A stretch of DNA of 64,000 nt from Oasisia sp. SBJ-2009. Lineage: Eukaryota > Annelida > Polychaeta > Sabellida > Siboglinidae. The notes under the pieces are model-generated. The model was given only the letters and a program-made list of their open reading frames with translations, did not search any database and had not been told where the DNA came from. The translations under genes were made by a program, and so were the position numbers. Shown here in pieces: positions 20,116 to 33,044 of this stretch (positions are counted from its first letter, which is position 1; the number at the start of each line of letters is the position of its first letter). Location: NCBI GenBank assembly GCA_964017155.1, contig OZ024862.1, forward strand, positions 45,023,462-45,087,461. The letters run 5' to 3'.

Positions 20116-20233
20116 CATCAATACAAATATACCACAGCTTGACCCATCAGCTTGGTGTCTACTTGTCATTTCCGAGGTTTGCCAGTCTGCCAGTTCGGGT
20201 TCAATAACCTTTGACCTCATCTTCATGTAGCTC
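20116..20233 (-). CDS. Ginger1-type gene, exon 15 (Ulp1 catalytic Cys)
   Basis: 118 bp; the first base completes the Lys codon of exon 14. It encodes SYMKMRSKVIE and SRHQADGSSCGIFVLM. QADGSSCG holds the oxyanion Gln and the nucleophile Cys of C48 (Ulp1/SENP) proteases, which cut SUMO-like modifiers. Donor GTAAGC. Confidence 0.85.
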
Positions 20234-20394
20234 CTTCAGTGAAAAGGTCATAGAAACACAGTCATGTTAGAAGGTTGCAGATACATATGACTTCAACTCA
20301 AAACTATTTTACATGCACATTGTTTCTTAAAACACAAACACTCACTGAGTGAGTGAGTGAGTGAGAGTGAATGAGTGATCAGTTTGTGTTATGT

Positions 20395-20709
20395 CGGGTC
20401 GGGTCGGGTCGGGTCGGGTCGGGTCGGGTCGGATCGGGTCGGGTCGGGTCGGGTCGGGTCGGGTCGGGTCGGGTCGGGTCGGGTCGGGTCGGGTCGGGTC
20501 GGGTCGGGTCGGGTCGGGTCGGGTCGGGTCGGGTCGGGTCGGGTCGGGTCGGGTCGGGTCGGGTCGGGTCGGGTCGGGTCGGGTCGGGTCGGGTCGGGTC
20601 GGGTCGGGTCGGGTCGGGTCGGGTCGGGTCGGGTCGGGTCGGGTCGGGTCGGGTCGGGTCGGGTCGGGTCGGGTCGGTCGGTCGGTCGGTCGGTCGGTCG
20701 GTCGGTCGG
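20395..20709. repeat. (GGGTC)n followed by (GGTC)n microsatellite
   Basis: About 56 GGGTC units (one GGATC variant) and then about eight GGTC units, in intron 14 of the Ginger1-type gene. Open frames on both strands are repeat artefacts. Confidence 0.97.
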
Positions 20710-21064
20710 TGTGCGTGTGTGCGTGTGTGCGTGTGTGCGTGTGTGCGTGTGTGCGTGTGTGCGTGTGTGCGTGTGTGCGTGTGTGCGTGTGTGCGTGTGT
20801 GCGTGTGTGCGTGTGTGCGTGTGTGCGTGTGTGCGTGTGTGCGTGTGTGCGTGTGTGCGTGTGTGCGTGTGTGCGTGTGTGCGTGTGTGCGTGTGTGCGT
20901 GTGTGCTTGTGTGCGTGTGTGCGTGTGTGCGTGTGTGCGTGTGTGCGTGTGTGCGTGTGTGCGTGTGTGCGTGTGTGCGTGTGTGCGTGCGTGTGTGCGT
21001 GTGTGCGTGTGTGCGTGTGTGCGTGTGTGCGTGTGTGCGTGTGTGCGTGTGTGCGTGTGTGCGT
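20710..21064. repeat. (GTGTGTGC)n microsatellite
   Basis: About 44 units of an 8-bp repeat with a few variants, joined directly to the GGTC array. Confidence 0.97.
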
Positions 21065-21153
21065 GGTGGTGTGTGGTGGTGTGTGTGTGCCCACGTGTGT
21101 ATGAGTGCATGCTGGTAATTTACTCAGCAAGTATTGCATAAATCAGTACTCAC

Positions 21154-21347
21154 TTCCAGCCATCAATGAATGTAGCGCTGTCCTTGTCATACTTTGGCGA
21201 TCTCAGTGAACTCAGGACCCCCACTTGTCGGCGCTGCATGTTCGCCACCAGGAGCATCCAGTGCTCCCCAGCATCAACGTGCAGTGGGTTCGTTGAAGCA
21301 TAACTGCACACTGGCACGACCACATGCTTGAAGCTGGACAAGTGTAC
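21154..21347 (-). CDS. Ginger1-type gene, exon 14 (Ulp1 catalytic His)
   Basis: 194 bp, phase 0 in, phase 2 out. It encodes VHLSSFKHVVVPV, HVDAGEHWMLLVANMQRRQ and VGVLSSLRSP. HW-x-LLV carries the catalytic His of Ulp1. The usual Asp of the following DSL motif is Ser here (SSL). Confidence 0.85.
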
Positions 21348-21604
21348 CTGAAATGCATGATCACTTTATAGTAAGAGTTGTGTAAGTAAAATTAACTTAC
21401 AAGTAAACATGTTTTGATATATTATCACAAAAGTTAGTGCAGTAGTGGGAAATTTAAATGCACTTAGTGGAAGATATAAATAGTATAACTGGTGCAATCT
21501 TAATTACCATTACAATGCTAATTATCAAACACATAAATTACTAATTGTTTATGCATAAGAAAATAAATATTTGCTTTGTTTGATAATAAATAATAATTAA
21601 TTAC

Positions 21605-21724
21605 TTTCTCGAACATCCATTCGTGGCTTGTGTTAGCCGCCCACTTCAAGGCGAGGTGACTTGGCAGGTTAAACAGCTCTCCTGGGTTCTCCTTGGCAAG
21701 CATGGAGAGATAGCCATTCACCAC
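21605..21724 (-). CDS. Ginger1-type gene, exon 13
   Basis: 120 bp, phase 0 on both sides, between TTACAG and GTAATT. It encodes VVNGYLSMLAKE and continues the Ulp1 domain after LKPKHWLNDN of exon 12; V-x-N-x-YL-x-LL is the usual next block. Confidence 0.85.
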
Positions 21725-22150
21725 CTGTAAGGAAATGCAATTATTTCTGATTAATTTATCATTCAATATAATTATAAAGGGCAGATCTTATATATGTTCT
21801 ACTGTGATGTCTTTAGAAGTGTCTGCTGCAGCTTTGTAAAGACGTGGGTCACATATCACCACCATTTGTATAATAACTAACAATATTACAATTATTCCAT
21901 TGATTGTAAATACACAGTAGTGGAACTTTCAATATGCTGTAACATGATTCAAAATATATGAAATATTTTATTTGTTACCTAGATTATCTCAATGTTGTAT
22001 CTATTATCTACAACTGACATTAATTAATAACCTTAGTTATAAAATTGGAGATATGATAAAACCATATTGGTTTAGTTAATATAACAACATAAATATGACA
22101 TGTTCAATATATATACGTATATGGAACAATATTATGCATGCTGTACTTAC

Positions 22151-22741
22151 ATTGTCATTGAGCCAGTGTTTCGGCTTTAGTGTGCTCATGTCCTCGTTAC
22201 TCAGCGTGTAGTTGCCAACTACAAGGCGCTGGCCGGCAGGAACACCACCACTTGCTGTCACGGACAGATGACTTGGTTTGACAGAAAGCGTGTCTATGAG
22301 GTCATCAGGATGCTCCATCATGCCAAACCTCACCGACAGCACCAACATGGCTGATGTGATGGCGTAGGCATCCATGCTACATCCAGGGTACTTGGCTATC
22401 AGTTCACACGCAAGATTGGGGTAACTGTCATCCTGCTCATTCATGTCACTCAGGAGTGCACTGACTGGATTGGTCATCCGTTGGCGGAAGAAATGTGCCA
22501 TGTTCCCTGGGATAAACTTGGCTACGGTGCATTTGGATGCTGCCTTCAGCACACGCATCACTGACCTCTGTGAGAATTCGGACAGGGACACTGGTGGATA
22601 ACTCACATCCATCGGCTCTGTGCTCAGTGTCTGGTGCTTGGCAGCCTCGGGAGCTGGTGACACAAGAGGTTTTGTGCGATTCAGTCGAATCAGTGTCTTT
22701 GTCCTTCTTGGTCGCGGAGCTGCTGGACCGACCTCAGTGAT
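22151..22741 (-). CDS. Ginger1-type gene, exon 12 (spacer and Ulp1 start)
   Basis: The longest exon, 591 bp, bounded by TCTTTCAG and GTAAGT. Most of it is a basic, proline-rich spacer and a region I do not recognise. The last part, YTLSNEDMSTLKPKHWLNDN, is the start of a Ulp1 domain (L-x2-DL-x-L-x3-WLND). Confidence 0.85.
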
Positions 22742-22984
22742 CTGAAAGACAAATATCACCTAAACTTAGAACAAATACTACACATTTACCAAATATATTC
22801 GTCACCTTTCTCATCTTTCCAAGTCTCCTTGTCTGGCGTGGTGGTGTGGCAGGTCTCTTCCACATCCTTCTGTCCAAAACCCACACTCCTCCACCCATCC
22901 TGCCTTAACATATTTCCCCACTATGTCTACTAGGTTTCTAGCTCATATCTCACCATCACCCTCATGCCCTGCATGAGGGTGGTG

Positions 22985-23505
<521 letters not shown>

Positions 23506-24846
23506 TAATAACTTCTTTTGCGCCAATATCCTCGAAAATCAAGCTCAGTGGCGCGACAAAACCAAGGGATTAGGCAAACGTCAATGGATGGATGAAGAAG
23601 CTAGGAGGCTAAGGAGGGTAGGCAGCATTAAAGAAATAGGTTTTTAGACGTCGGCGGAATGAAACTATATTGCCTTCTAATTTTACACTGACAGGAAGCG
23701 AATTCCACACCGTTGGTGCGGCAACCGAGAAAGCTCGGGTCCCGGCTTTCGTTTTCACCCGAGGGATGTAAAGAGGGTTACTACTGGTTGAGCGTAGCTG
23801 TCTGGAATTTCTTGCTGGAGTTAGCATTGAATTTAGATATGCTGGTTGTGTAGATGAGAGTGCTTGATAGGCTATTATACACATTTTGAAAATGATGCGA
23901 TAGTGCACAGGTAGCCAATGCAGTTATTTCAGAAGCGGCACTGAGCGAGAGAAACGAGGAGAACGCGTGATTACCCTGGCTAAACAGTTTTGGACCCGCT
24001 GAAGTTTTGCTATGTCCTTGTTTGATATATTGAAAAGGAGGGAATTGCAGTAGTCAAGTCTGCTGCTTACTAGAGCTGTGGCGATGGTTTTAGTAACAGA
24101 AAGTGTTATAAACCGGCGGATGCGGCGAAGATCACGGATGTGGTAAAAACAGCAACGGCATGTTTTCGAGATATGTTGTTTGAAATTGAAGTTTTCATCA
24201 AACGTTACTCCAAGGTTTAAAGCTGAGGCGGCTGGTGTGATAATCTGACTCAGAATATGTGTCGGGAAAAAGTCACTGAGTTTTGCCCGCTGCGTTGGGG
24301 TACCAATGATGAGAAATTCGGTTTTATCTGCGTTTAGCTTTAATTTGCTGTTTTTCATCCAAAGGGAGACATCTTGGAGACAATCCCTGAGCTGGTTTAG
24401 GGAGCGACAAGTATCTGATGTGGTCAAAGAAACATAGATTTGTGTGTCATCTGCATAAAGGTGATGATCCAGGTTGTGTCTCTGGATAACAGAGCTTAGT
24501 GGTGTTGTATAGAGAGTGAAAAGCAACGGCCCCAAAACAGAACCCTGGGGGACACCACAAGAGGTGGGCAGCATGTCTGAGAAGCAGTTACCTATTTTAA
24601 TGGCTTGCCGTCTGTCAGTAAGGTATGAAGTAAACCAGCTCAAGGCTGTGCCAGATATCCCGTATCACGTTGATACGCGTGTAATGAGAATGTCGTGGTC
24701 AATGGTGTCGAAAGCAGCGGATAGGTCACGCAGGGTCAGTGCAGTAACTTTGCCATTATCAATGTTAAGGTTTATGTCATTGTGTACTTTTAGAAGAGCA
24801 GTTTCTGTAGAGTGGAATTGTTTATATGCAGACTGTTTAAACCATT
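23506..24846 (-). mobile_element. 5'-truncated CR1-like non-LTR retrotransposon
   Basis: The minus strand encodes the second part of a reverse transcriptase (LSAAFDTIDHDIL, GVPQGSVLGPLLF, YADDTQIY) and the C-terminal region (AAPTVWNSLP, FRRRLKTYFF). The frame is broken by TGA at 24,665-24,667 (Trp expected in TWYG) and TAA at 23,924-23,926. The 5' end is cut at a TA tract and the 3' end runs into TA-rich microsatellites. It lies in intron 11 of the Ginger1-type gene, same strand. Confidence 0.88.
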
Positions 24847-24956
<110 letters not shown>

Positions 24957-25017
24957 TGTATATGTACATATCAGTGTTAAAACACATTTTTACTACAAAT
25001 CTGAAAATAATATCTAC

Positions 25018-25088
25018 CTTGTAAACTTCATCAGGTACATCCTCATCATCTGCAGCTGCGTCTGGTGAAGTTTCCATGGTAACGTGTG
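25018..25088 (-). CDS. Ginger1-type gene, exon 11
   Basis: 71 bp between CCAACAG and GTAGAT. It encodes THVTMETSPDAAADDEDV, an acidic spacer between the integrase and Ulp1 parts. The phase matches exons 10 and 12. Confidence 0.7.
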
Positions 25089-25363
25089 CTGTTGGCAGAA
25101 ACAGGTGATACAACACGTGTACAAATAGGGGGAAATTATTTGTGGTGCAGCATAGAAATGAAAATACAATATTACTCATTCAACGTTATCTGAAAAGACA
25201 TATATGCCAGTCATACTAATGTAACATATTTCAAAAGAAGAAACACTGAAAGAGTTTTTGCCTTACTAGAGTACAAGCAATATGTATATTTGTAATATAG
25301 TAATATTACAAGAATTCCAATAATTAGTAACTTGCACACAAAACACAAGTTTATGTTCAATAC

Positions 25364-25406
25364 ACATTGATGCACACTTAATGGGGCTGGTGGCCTGTGG
25401 TGACTT

Positions 25407-25410
<4 letters not shown>
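25364..25410 (-). pseudogene. Duplicated 3' part of Ginger1-type exon 10
   Basis: About 45 bp nearly identical to 25,849-25,897, which holds the end of exon 10 and its donor. The donor here reads TTAAGT rather than GTAAGT on the minus strand. A long TA-rich microsatellite separates the two copies. Confidence 0.75.
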
Positions 25411-25844
<434 letters not shown>

Positions 25845-25868
25845 TAACGTACATTGATGCACACTTAC

Positions 25869-25928
25869 TGGGGCTGGTGGTCTGTGGTGACTTTACAGCT
25901 GGATGCTCACTGCCATCATTGGAATGTT
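25869..25928 (-). CDS. Ginger1-type gene, exon 10
   Basis: 60 bp between TTTCCAG and GTAAGT. Only one frame is open ([19 protein letters not shown]) and it is the one that fits exon 9 and exon 11. Spacer sequence. Confidence 0.7.
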
Positions 25929-25987
25929 CTGGAAATTTTACATTTCACTTTAGTGAAATAACATGTTACATTCATAAACTCAATAGA

Positions 25988-26502
25988 CATGGGGTCAAAT
26001 ACATTGAACTGTAGTTAAATGCAAATATTATGAGGGATTGAAATACAATTACTTTTAAATACAAATGTATTTAAATACAAATACATTGGAAAGTATTTTA
26101 AATAATTTTTCAATTACTTTTTCAAATATTTCTTTAAATAATTTTTCATATACCCTTCCAAATAATTCGTCAAAACTTTTTTTGCTCTGAGCAAACAAAA
26201 GATGTGGTCACTGCCAGGCCCATGGTAACACCTGCTGTTAAGTGTCTTCATCAGTAATTAGAACCGCTGGGTGAAGCTGCAGTGAAGGTAATCAGTTTTG
26301 CAGGCATTACATGTGATCATCAAACATAAATATTGATACTGACAATGTATCTGAAAAAAAGTTTGAAAAAGTATTGGAAAAAGTCAAATACTTTAAATAT
26401 CTAAATACAAATACTTTTCATTCCTAAAGGTCAAATACAAATACTGTGAAAAAAGTATTTAAATACTTTCAAATACAAATATAAATGTATTTGACCCCAT
26501 GT
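25988..26502. mobile_element. Small element with GGGGTCAAATAC ends
   Basis: ACATGGGGTCAAATACATT at the left and its reverse complement at the right enclose about 480 bp dominated by AAATACAAATAC motifs. It is probably a non-autonomous DNA element; no target duplication could be seen. A similar AAATACAAATAC tract lies near 45,120-45,190. Confidence 0.55.
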
Positions 26503-26605
26503 ATGATACTCAGTAGTTGTTTAATTAATACACCTGCTGGTGCACTTCACTATTGCTTTCATGAATACACGTATGTCATAATTACATTATGACAGCTGTA
26601 TGTAC

Positions 26606-26761
26606 CTGCAGTGTGGTGTTGTTGCTGCAGGAAAGGCTTCAGCTGAGCAGTACTGACCCTGCGCTTCAGTACTTCATCATTCCTGCTCAGCTCAACGGTG
26701 TTGTGTGTCAACACCTTGTTGATGACATAGGGCCCCAGCCAGTCATGCTCCAAGCGTTTCC
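26606..26761 (-). CDS. Ginger1-type gene, exon 9 (GPY motif)
   Basis: 156 bp, phase 1 in and out. It encodes KRLEHDWLGPYVINKVL and RRVSTAQLKPF. W-x-GPY-V-I is the GPY/F motif that marks gypsy and Ginger1 integrases; the following QLKP is also usual. Confidence 0.88.
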
Positions 26762-27035
26762 CTAAAGACAGCCACAGCAGACAGTCTGGAGTTATAACAG
26801 TAATGCCTAGAATACACTTACACAATTAAGAGAGAAGCAGCAGAAAAGATGGCCTATTGCAGTCAAGACATGTAATTTAATATATATCCATAGTTAACAA
26901 GATCTGCAGTTCACGAATACAGTTCTTTTCGTCACCCCATGAGCAATGATTGACTGTTTACTGACTTAGAGAGGAGGTCAATTGTGATCATTCATAAATA
27001 TGTAATAAAACAGACATAGACCACTGTGAACAAAC

Positions 27036-27174
27036 CTTTTGTATGCACCTTCACCATGTTGCGTCGCAACACCATATCACCTTCTTTGAAAGTGAACACT
27101 TTCACACCCTTTCGCATCTTCTGGGAATAGTCCTTTTTTTGTTTTGCTTGTGCAAGAGCAATGTTCGCTTTCAC
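27036..27174 (-). CDS. Ginger1-type gene, exon 8
   Basis: 139 bp between CATTCAG and GTTTGT. VKANIALAQAKQKKDY and FKEGDMVLRRN match the basic region before the GPY motif. Gene C has the same block after an intron at the same position and phase. Confidence 0.85.
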
Positions 27175-27493
27175 CTGAATGTCACAATGGAATATTTGTC
27201 AAAATCTGTTTACTATATTACAGATAGGTATGACATAATTTGATTTATACATGTTGCGTTAACATAACTGTAATTGTCTGAACAACAGCACTGATTGCTA
27301 AAAAGTGCCACATGTTATCCATAAATGAAATTCATGCCGGACACAAGAGATCCACCAATAATCATACTTTATATGTGAATAAATAACATTTTGATTTACG
27401 GAAATTATTTCTTTGTTGATATTAAAAATAGTGAAACTTGCTCTCAACTGACACTGCCTACTGCTGCACTCACTAGTGCTACACCTATCATAC

Positions 27494-27634
27494 CTTGTCA
27501 TCAAGTTGTTGGGCCAGTTTGGTGGCCTCCTCCATCTCTGTGTCACCTAAGGTAGCAACATTCACCTGAGTGTCACCCGTGTGCTCCAGCTTGTTGAGGG
27601 CGCCAACTGTGTGTGGATCTCTCTTGAAGAGTGC
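27494..27634 (-). CDS. Ginger1-type gene, exon 7
   Basis: 141 bp, phase 0 both sides. It encodes ALFKRDPHTVGALNKLE and an acidic segment to AQQLDDK. Confidence 0.8.
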
Positions 27635-27893
27635 CTTAGTCATAATGTAAACAAGGTACCGAGGTAATCGTGATTTTTAAAAATAACATAAATTAACAAA
27701 TTACCTGATTTGATTAAAAAATGCATCGAATCATCAATCAACTGCTGTTTTTATATGTAGCCAATTTTATAATTCTTGTTACCTTGGACCTTTTTGATTA
27801 AATACTATAATGTGTTGGGTCTTTCTACCTGGCATACTATATATAATATTATTATCATAAGTAAGAAACATGATGTTTATTCATAAAGGTCAC

Positions 27894-27984
27894 CTTATAT
27901 GGAGACATCTTGATTGAGCGCTGGAATGATGTGTTGATGCTGTACACTATGTGTGCCACATGTCTGTCCCAGTCTGTCTGTTGC
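27894..27984 (-). CDS. Ginger1-type gene, exon 6
   Basis: 91 bp. It encodes QQTDWDRHVAHIVYSINTS, then the end of the core at KMSPYK. This is the segment after the catalytic Glu (DW-x3-L-x3-Y-x-N). Confidence 0.85.
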
Positions 27985-28249
27985 CTACAACACATACAAT
28001 AGATACTACTTAGCACATAGGAACTAGAATAGTATTTTTTATAAGGATACTCAAATATGTGTCATCCATATTCCAAATAGGCTATATTTGCTACAAATTA
28101 TGGCCATGTTTTATACTGAAAATTATTTTGTCACCTTCTTCTGCACAAAAACAAACATTAGCACATTTGAGAACAATTATTTTAACCGTAGATGAAAATT
28201 TGGGTTCTTTAGACCCATTAGTGGTGTTTGCATTAAACACGTTGCTCAC

Positions 28250-28380
28250 TCGTTGGTGTATTTCCGCATTGCATTCTTGATGCACTGGTTCGTCCTCTCA
28301 TCCTGTCCGTTTGTAGCCGGATGATACGCTGATGTCACCGAGTGTTTCACGCCATACGCTTTCAGAACATGGTCATTCAG
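28250..28380 (-). CDS. Ginger1-type gene, copy B, exon 5 (catalytic Glu)
   Basis: 131 bp, phase 0 in, phase 2 out, donor GTGAGC. It encodes AYHPATNGQDERTNQC with the DDE Glu and continues in phase into exon 6. Confidence 0.9.
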
Positions 28381-28571
28381 CTAGAAAATCAAAATTACAA
28401 GACATTTCCTATTTGTTGATGTGGTGTTGGTCAACTTGTCTGATTGCAGAATTAAATTGGGAAGGGATATACTGCAAGGTGATATTAACCTGATTATAGT
28501 TCCACAATGGTGGGTAGTAGAACTCTCACATGACAGATATAACACATTACTGATAAATTGTGTATACAAAC

Positions 28572-28676
28572 CTCGTTCACAAACTCTCGTCCTTGGTCGG
28601 TTATCACCCGTCTTGGGGGACCAAACAGATAGAACATTTCCAGGAGAACTGTAGCCACTTCACCAGCACATTTGTT
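28572..28676 (-). pseudogene. Ginger1-type gene, copy B, exon 4, acceptor lost
   Basis: The coding part is open and includes VITDQGREFVNE with the second catalytic Asp. The acceptor AG of copy A (458/459) is AT here, at 28,677-28,678, so normal splicing from exon 3 should fail or shift. Confidence 0.85.
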
Positions 28677-28956
28677 ATGAAAACAAGCACATATATCATA
28701 TATCAGCTCTTACTTGTTCATGTAGGTAGGTAATTATGTTAGGGGCAACTCTCCAGTTGTTTTTTGTTTAAACATTCCTTGTTCAACCGGTGACTTATAG
28801 AGCATATTTTGACTGCATACATGGGCAACAGAAATAACAATGCTTACATTTCATTACCCAGGCCCACTAAGAGATGTGTGCTAGCAAAGCGACTCTATTA
28901 TGGTGGATTATACACAGTGGTCATTAAATCCCCACTGCATTTAGCCTAATGGTCTG

Positions 28957-29350
<394 letters not shown>

Positions 29351-29439
29351 AGACAAATGTAAAGAGATTGAAAACAAATTGTCTGCTTCACATAACAGTA
29401 TACACATAATTATCTAAATAAATATAACAGTATTATTAC

Positions 29440-29640
29440 CCTGATGGGCTTAGCGTAGACAAACTTGGTAAATAAGTCTGTCATTGTACAAACGAAGCGG
29501 TTTCCACTTTCAGTTATTGTGAATGGACCGATCAGATCGACTCCCACCACATCCCAGGGCGCCTCTGCTGTGATTGGGTGCAGCTCGGCAGCAATCGTCT
29601 TTACTTTTTCCGAGTGCTGGCAGCGAGAACAATGTTTCAC
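29440..29640 (-). CDS. Ginger1-type gene, copy B, exon 3 (Cys pair and first Asp)
   Basis: 201 bp, phase 0 both sides. VKHCSRCQHSEK completes the H2C2 zinc site, VVGVDLIGPF holds the first catalytic Asp and TMTDLFTKFVYAKPIR ends the exon at a GTAATA donor. Intact here, truncated in copy A. Confidence 0.9.
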
Positions 29641-29734
29641 CTGGAAATATAAACTTGGTAAACTGGTTGCCCCAATGTGATATGTATTATCAACATTCAC
29701 ATGGCTGTAAAGATTGTTTTTTGCAATTGCACAC

Positions 29735-29840
29735 ATATTGGCAACTTACCCACACATATTGGCAACTTACCCACACATATTGACAACTTACCCACACATA
29801 TTGGCAACTTACCCACACATATTGGCAACTTACCCAGTCT
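29735..29840 (-). repeat. Splice-donor minisatellite, copy B
   Basis: Five 21-bp units with GGGTAAGTTGCC (one has TGTC for TGCC), the exon-proximal one being the real donor of exon 2. Confidence 0.9.
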
Positions 29841-30024
29841 CTCACATCCACTGTCATTGACTTCCAGTAGTACGTCTCCTCCACTTTCAGTCGTGTGATG
29901 GTCATACCCCTGTGACCGCTACTGCCAGGGTCATCATGACATTCCTTCAGGGCCTGCTCAATCTCACGTCTGGTCTTCAGGACCAAACGTAAGCCCCTCC
30001 GCCCCTTATAATACAAGTCATCAC
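29834..30024 (-). CDS. Ginger1-type gene, copy B, exon 2 (H2C2 histidines)
   Basis: 191 bp, as copy A. LKECHDDPGSSGHRGM carries the two His. Acceptor CTGTAG, donor GTAAGT. Confidence 0.9.
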
Positions 30025-33000
30025 CTACAGCATACAAATTAACCAAGATACATAAAATATATATATGCTGTTGTAAACATATGGTCAATATTGACAACCT
30101 TCCTCAATGTATTCTCAATAAAAGTAATGAAATCTTACTAAATGAAGAACTTTATAAAATTTATGAATAGCTGAAGATAAATAAATTATTATTAAATAAA
30201 AGTAAGTCTAAATAGATGGTTTTTCATATGCCTAATAAGTGCATGCAAACTCTTATGTTTAAAATAGATGATGTATGTATTGAAAGACAAGATGAATTAA
30301 TTAAAAAAAATTCTATGATTCACTTTAGACATTAAAAAAATTGGAGAAAGCGCACTGGGAAGATATGAAATAAATATTCAAAAGCAATTGACATATTAAA
30401 CAGATAAAATTGTGTATTACCTTTACATGTAAAAATTATATTGTAGAATACCTTAACATTATCACATATAAATTATTATATCTTGATTTGGGAATATCAA
30501 AGAAATACAATTAAGCGCGTCAACACAATGTTATGCGAATATAAATCTTTAAATAAATACAACTCACATATGGAAAATAAATAATTAAACTACTGAAATT
30601 ATAAGAAGTATTAAACTTTTAAATTTTACTTTGTATACATTCACAAAGAATAACCTCCTTATTTACTAAACTGGCAAGTTATACCAAGTGTTAATATAAC
30701 CAATTATAATATGCATACAAAAAATAATATACATACACTGTACTTCTAAAACCAAAGCTAGATTTCCACTGATAGCCTTCCAAACATTATAAATAACACC
30801 CTTGATATAATAAGTAAAAATGGGATCATTACTTGCATGGCTTTTTACGTTATATAAAAACGTCTGTTACATAACTATTGTGATATGATAATTTTGTATG
30901 TACTTTATCAGATTACATACATCATACGTCAACTATATCAAAAAACAATAGATATTGATGCTTTGTTATGATTAGCACACCTCCATGCCACCACATACAC
31001 ATTCTCACCTCAAATCAACACTTCAACATAAACATGACATAGGCATCTTGTATCAGTATCATATTTTTTTCACCTCGAAATTAGAGTGGCTCCTATGACA
31101 GCGGCATTATTGATCTAGTAAATTTAAACATTCCTCTCAAAATAAAATAATTGTACATAGATCATCTATATAAAATGTTCAAGATCACATCACATAATGA
31201 CTAAAAATAAACCTATATGCAACCAATCATGCATGCAGTTTTAAAACTGCAATAAGTGGGTAGATTTCAGGATTCCACAAAAATTGATTGCCGATTTGTT
31301 TTAAAGTGTCTTATGTTATTTATTTACTGCTAAACATTTAACTGTTTATTTACTTTTTGAAGTGAGATACATGTTTAAATAAATAAAAAAAATATGTTTA
31401 ATAACATAAATATATTTCACAGAATGCTAGTAGTTCCATAAAGGACAAATAGCTACTAGTGGTACTACCATAAAGGTAATGCTTTCAAAGATATTGGACT
31501 ACCTAAACAACAGACATTTGCAATAATCAGTGAGATGCCCATAAACCAGGAGTATTTGTGCATCTAGCAACATACTAAGCTGGATTTGAACCAGCCACAA
31601 AACACTGATATATTGCATTCGATAGTTGAAGAAAACCAAAAAAAATTGTATATATGATGTGTGTGAAAAATATGTGTTTACTGGGCTTATCGAGATATAC
31701 TATGGATGATATTTCCTATTTACATGATCACATATGGTAATACAAAACAAATGCATCGATCCAAGTTCACACAGAATTTATTCACAATACATGATATCAA
31801 TTATGCACGTATATTATGCATATATAAATATATATATATACATATACAGTGTATATACACATATACATTGATTATCATTGAATTCAGGACCATAGGCCAC
31901 CACAGAATCTAAATACATGGTTACCATGTAGCTTTCAAAACGTAATAACTTACTGCAGGGACTGTTGCTGTATGCTTGCCAGAGACATTACATTAGTGTT
32001 GCAATGAACAGGTCTGTCATTGTCTCAAGTACTATGAATATCCTTTTAATTTACATTTGAAAACATTCCAAATCCATTCCTAAGTAAAATATAAGTGTTA
32101 CAGTTGATCTATTGCTGGATTACAGCAATGTGTATGTCTTGAACTGGTCTATTGTGAATGACATCATATCCATCTTCTGGTTGTGTGCTTCCACTTGACT
32201 TGGTCCACTTGCCTTGCAAGTTGCAGTCATAAAACATTCAGTGACATGATTGAGTACAATATGAAATGTTAGCTCAGGATGCTGGATTCGATACTTGTTG
32301 CATAAAACTAGACGTTGCAGATATTACACACGTTGAGAATAACTCCACGTGCCAAAAGTAAACAAAAGCATTCAGTTTCTCATATTTAAATTTGTCAATG
32401 TGCAACAAAACACAAAGTATTCTTAGTATAGATACCACAGGTTGTCTTGTTAACTTCCCTATGGTGACGAAACTCATTATTGTGAACAATTGCTTACAAT
32501 TTATTTCGGTAAATTTTAATATTATTGTTGTTTACAACAAAGTAACGGATTGTGGCGCTTTGGGGTCACGTGATCTGTGTTTGTTCTCAAAACACACAAC
32601 TCTGTTTCTACTTTGTGAACGACCTTTTTGTTCAAAGTGTCAGCCATATCTGGTATTAAAAATAAGAGATTAACCCGGATACAGTTGGTAAGAAACATGC
32701 ATAGTTACATCAACCTCTACAATTGAACAGACAGTACAACTACAAGTCAAGTGACAACTTCAGACAAGATCGACACACACTGACACAGGACCATGCAGGG
32801 CTCAATCCTGTCGTTACTGTATTATTTCTACTCTACATAGACGACTTAATTAACATAACCCAATAGCTACATTCCGATGCAAATGACAACGTTACTCAAT
32901 ATACTAATTATTATTATTTGTGATGAACGTTTGACGATGTCGATAATCTTATTTCTGATAATAATCATATTCATAATTGGACTCAGCTCCTGAGTCAGCA

Positions 33001-33044
33001 CTGCCACTGACTGACTCGAATTTTGCCTTTTTGAACACACCTTT
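30025..33044 (-). other. Intron 1 of the Ginger1-type gene, copy B, 3' part
   Basis: Matches 1,741-4,750 with scattered substitutions and small indels. A copy of the SINE-like sequence lies near 31,530-31,640. No coding region seen. Confidence 0.6.

Noticed and set aside
20395..20676. (GGGTC)n as an internal telomere tract
   Set aside because: Animal telomeres are usually TTAGGG; GGGTC followed by GGTC and GTGTGTGC is an ordinary compound microsatellite in an intron.
20342..21141. Several 230-265 codon frames on both strands
   Set aside because: Pure microsatellite translation (GSGRV, RPDPT, HTRT); the interval is an intron of the Ginger1-type gene.
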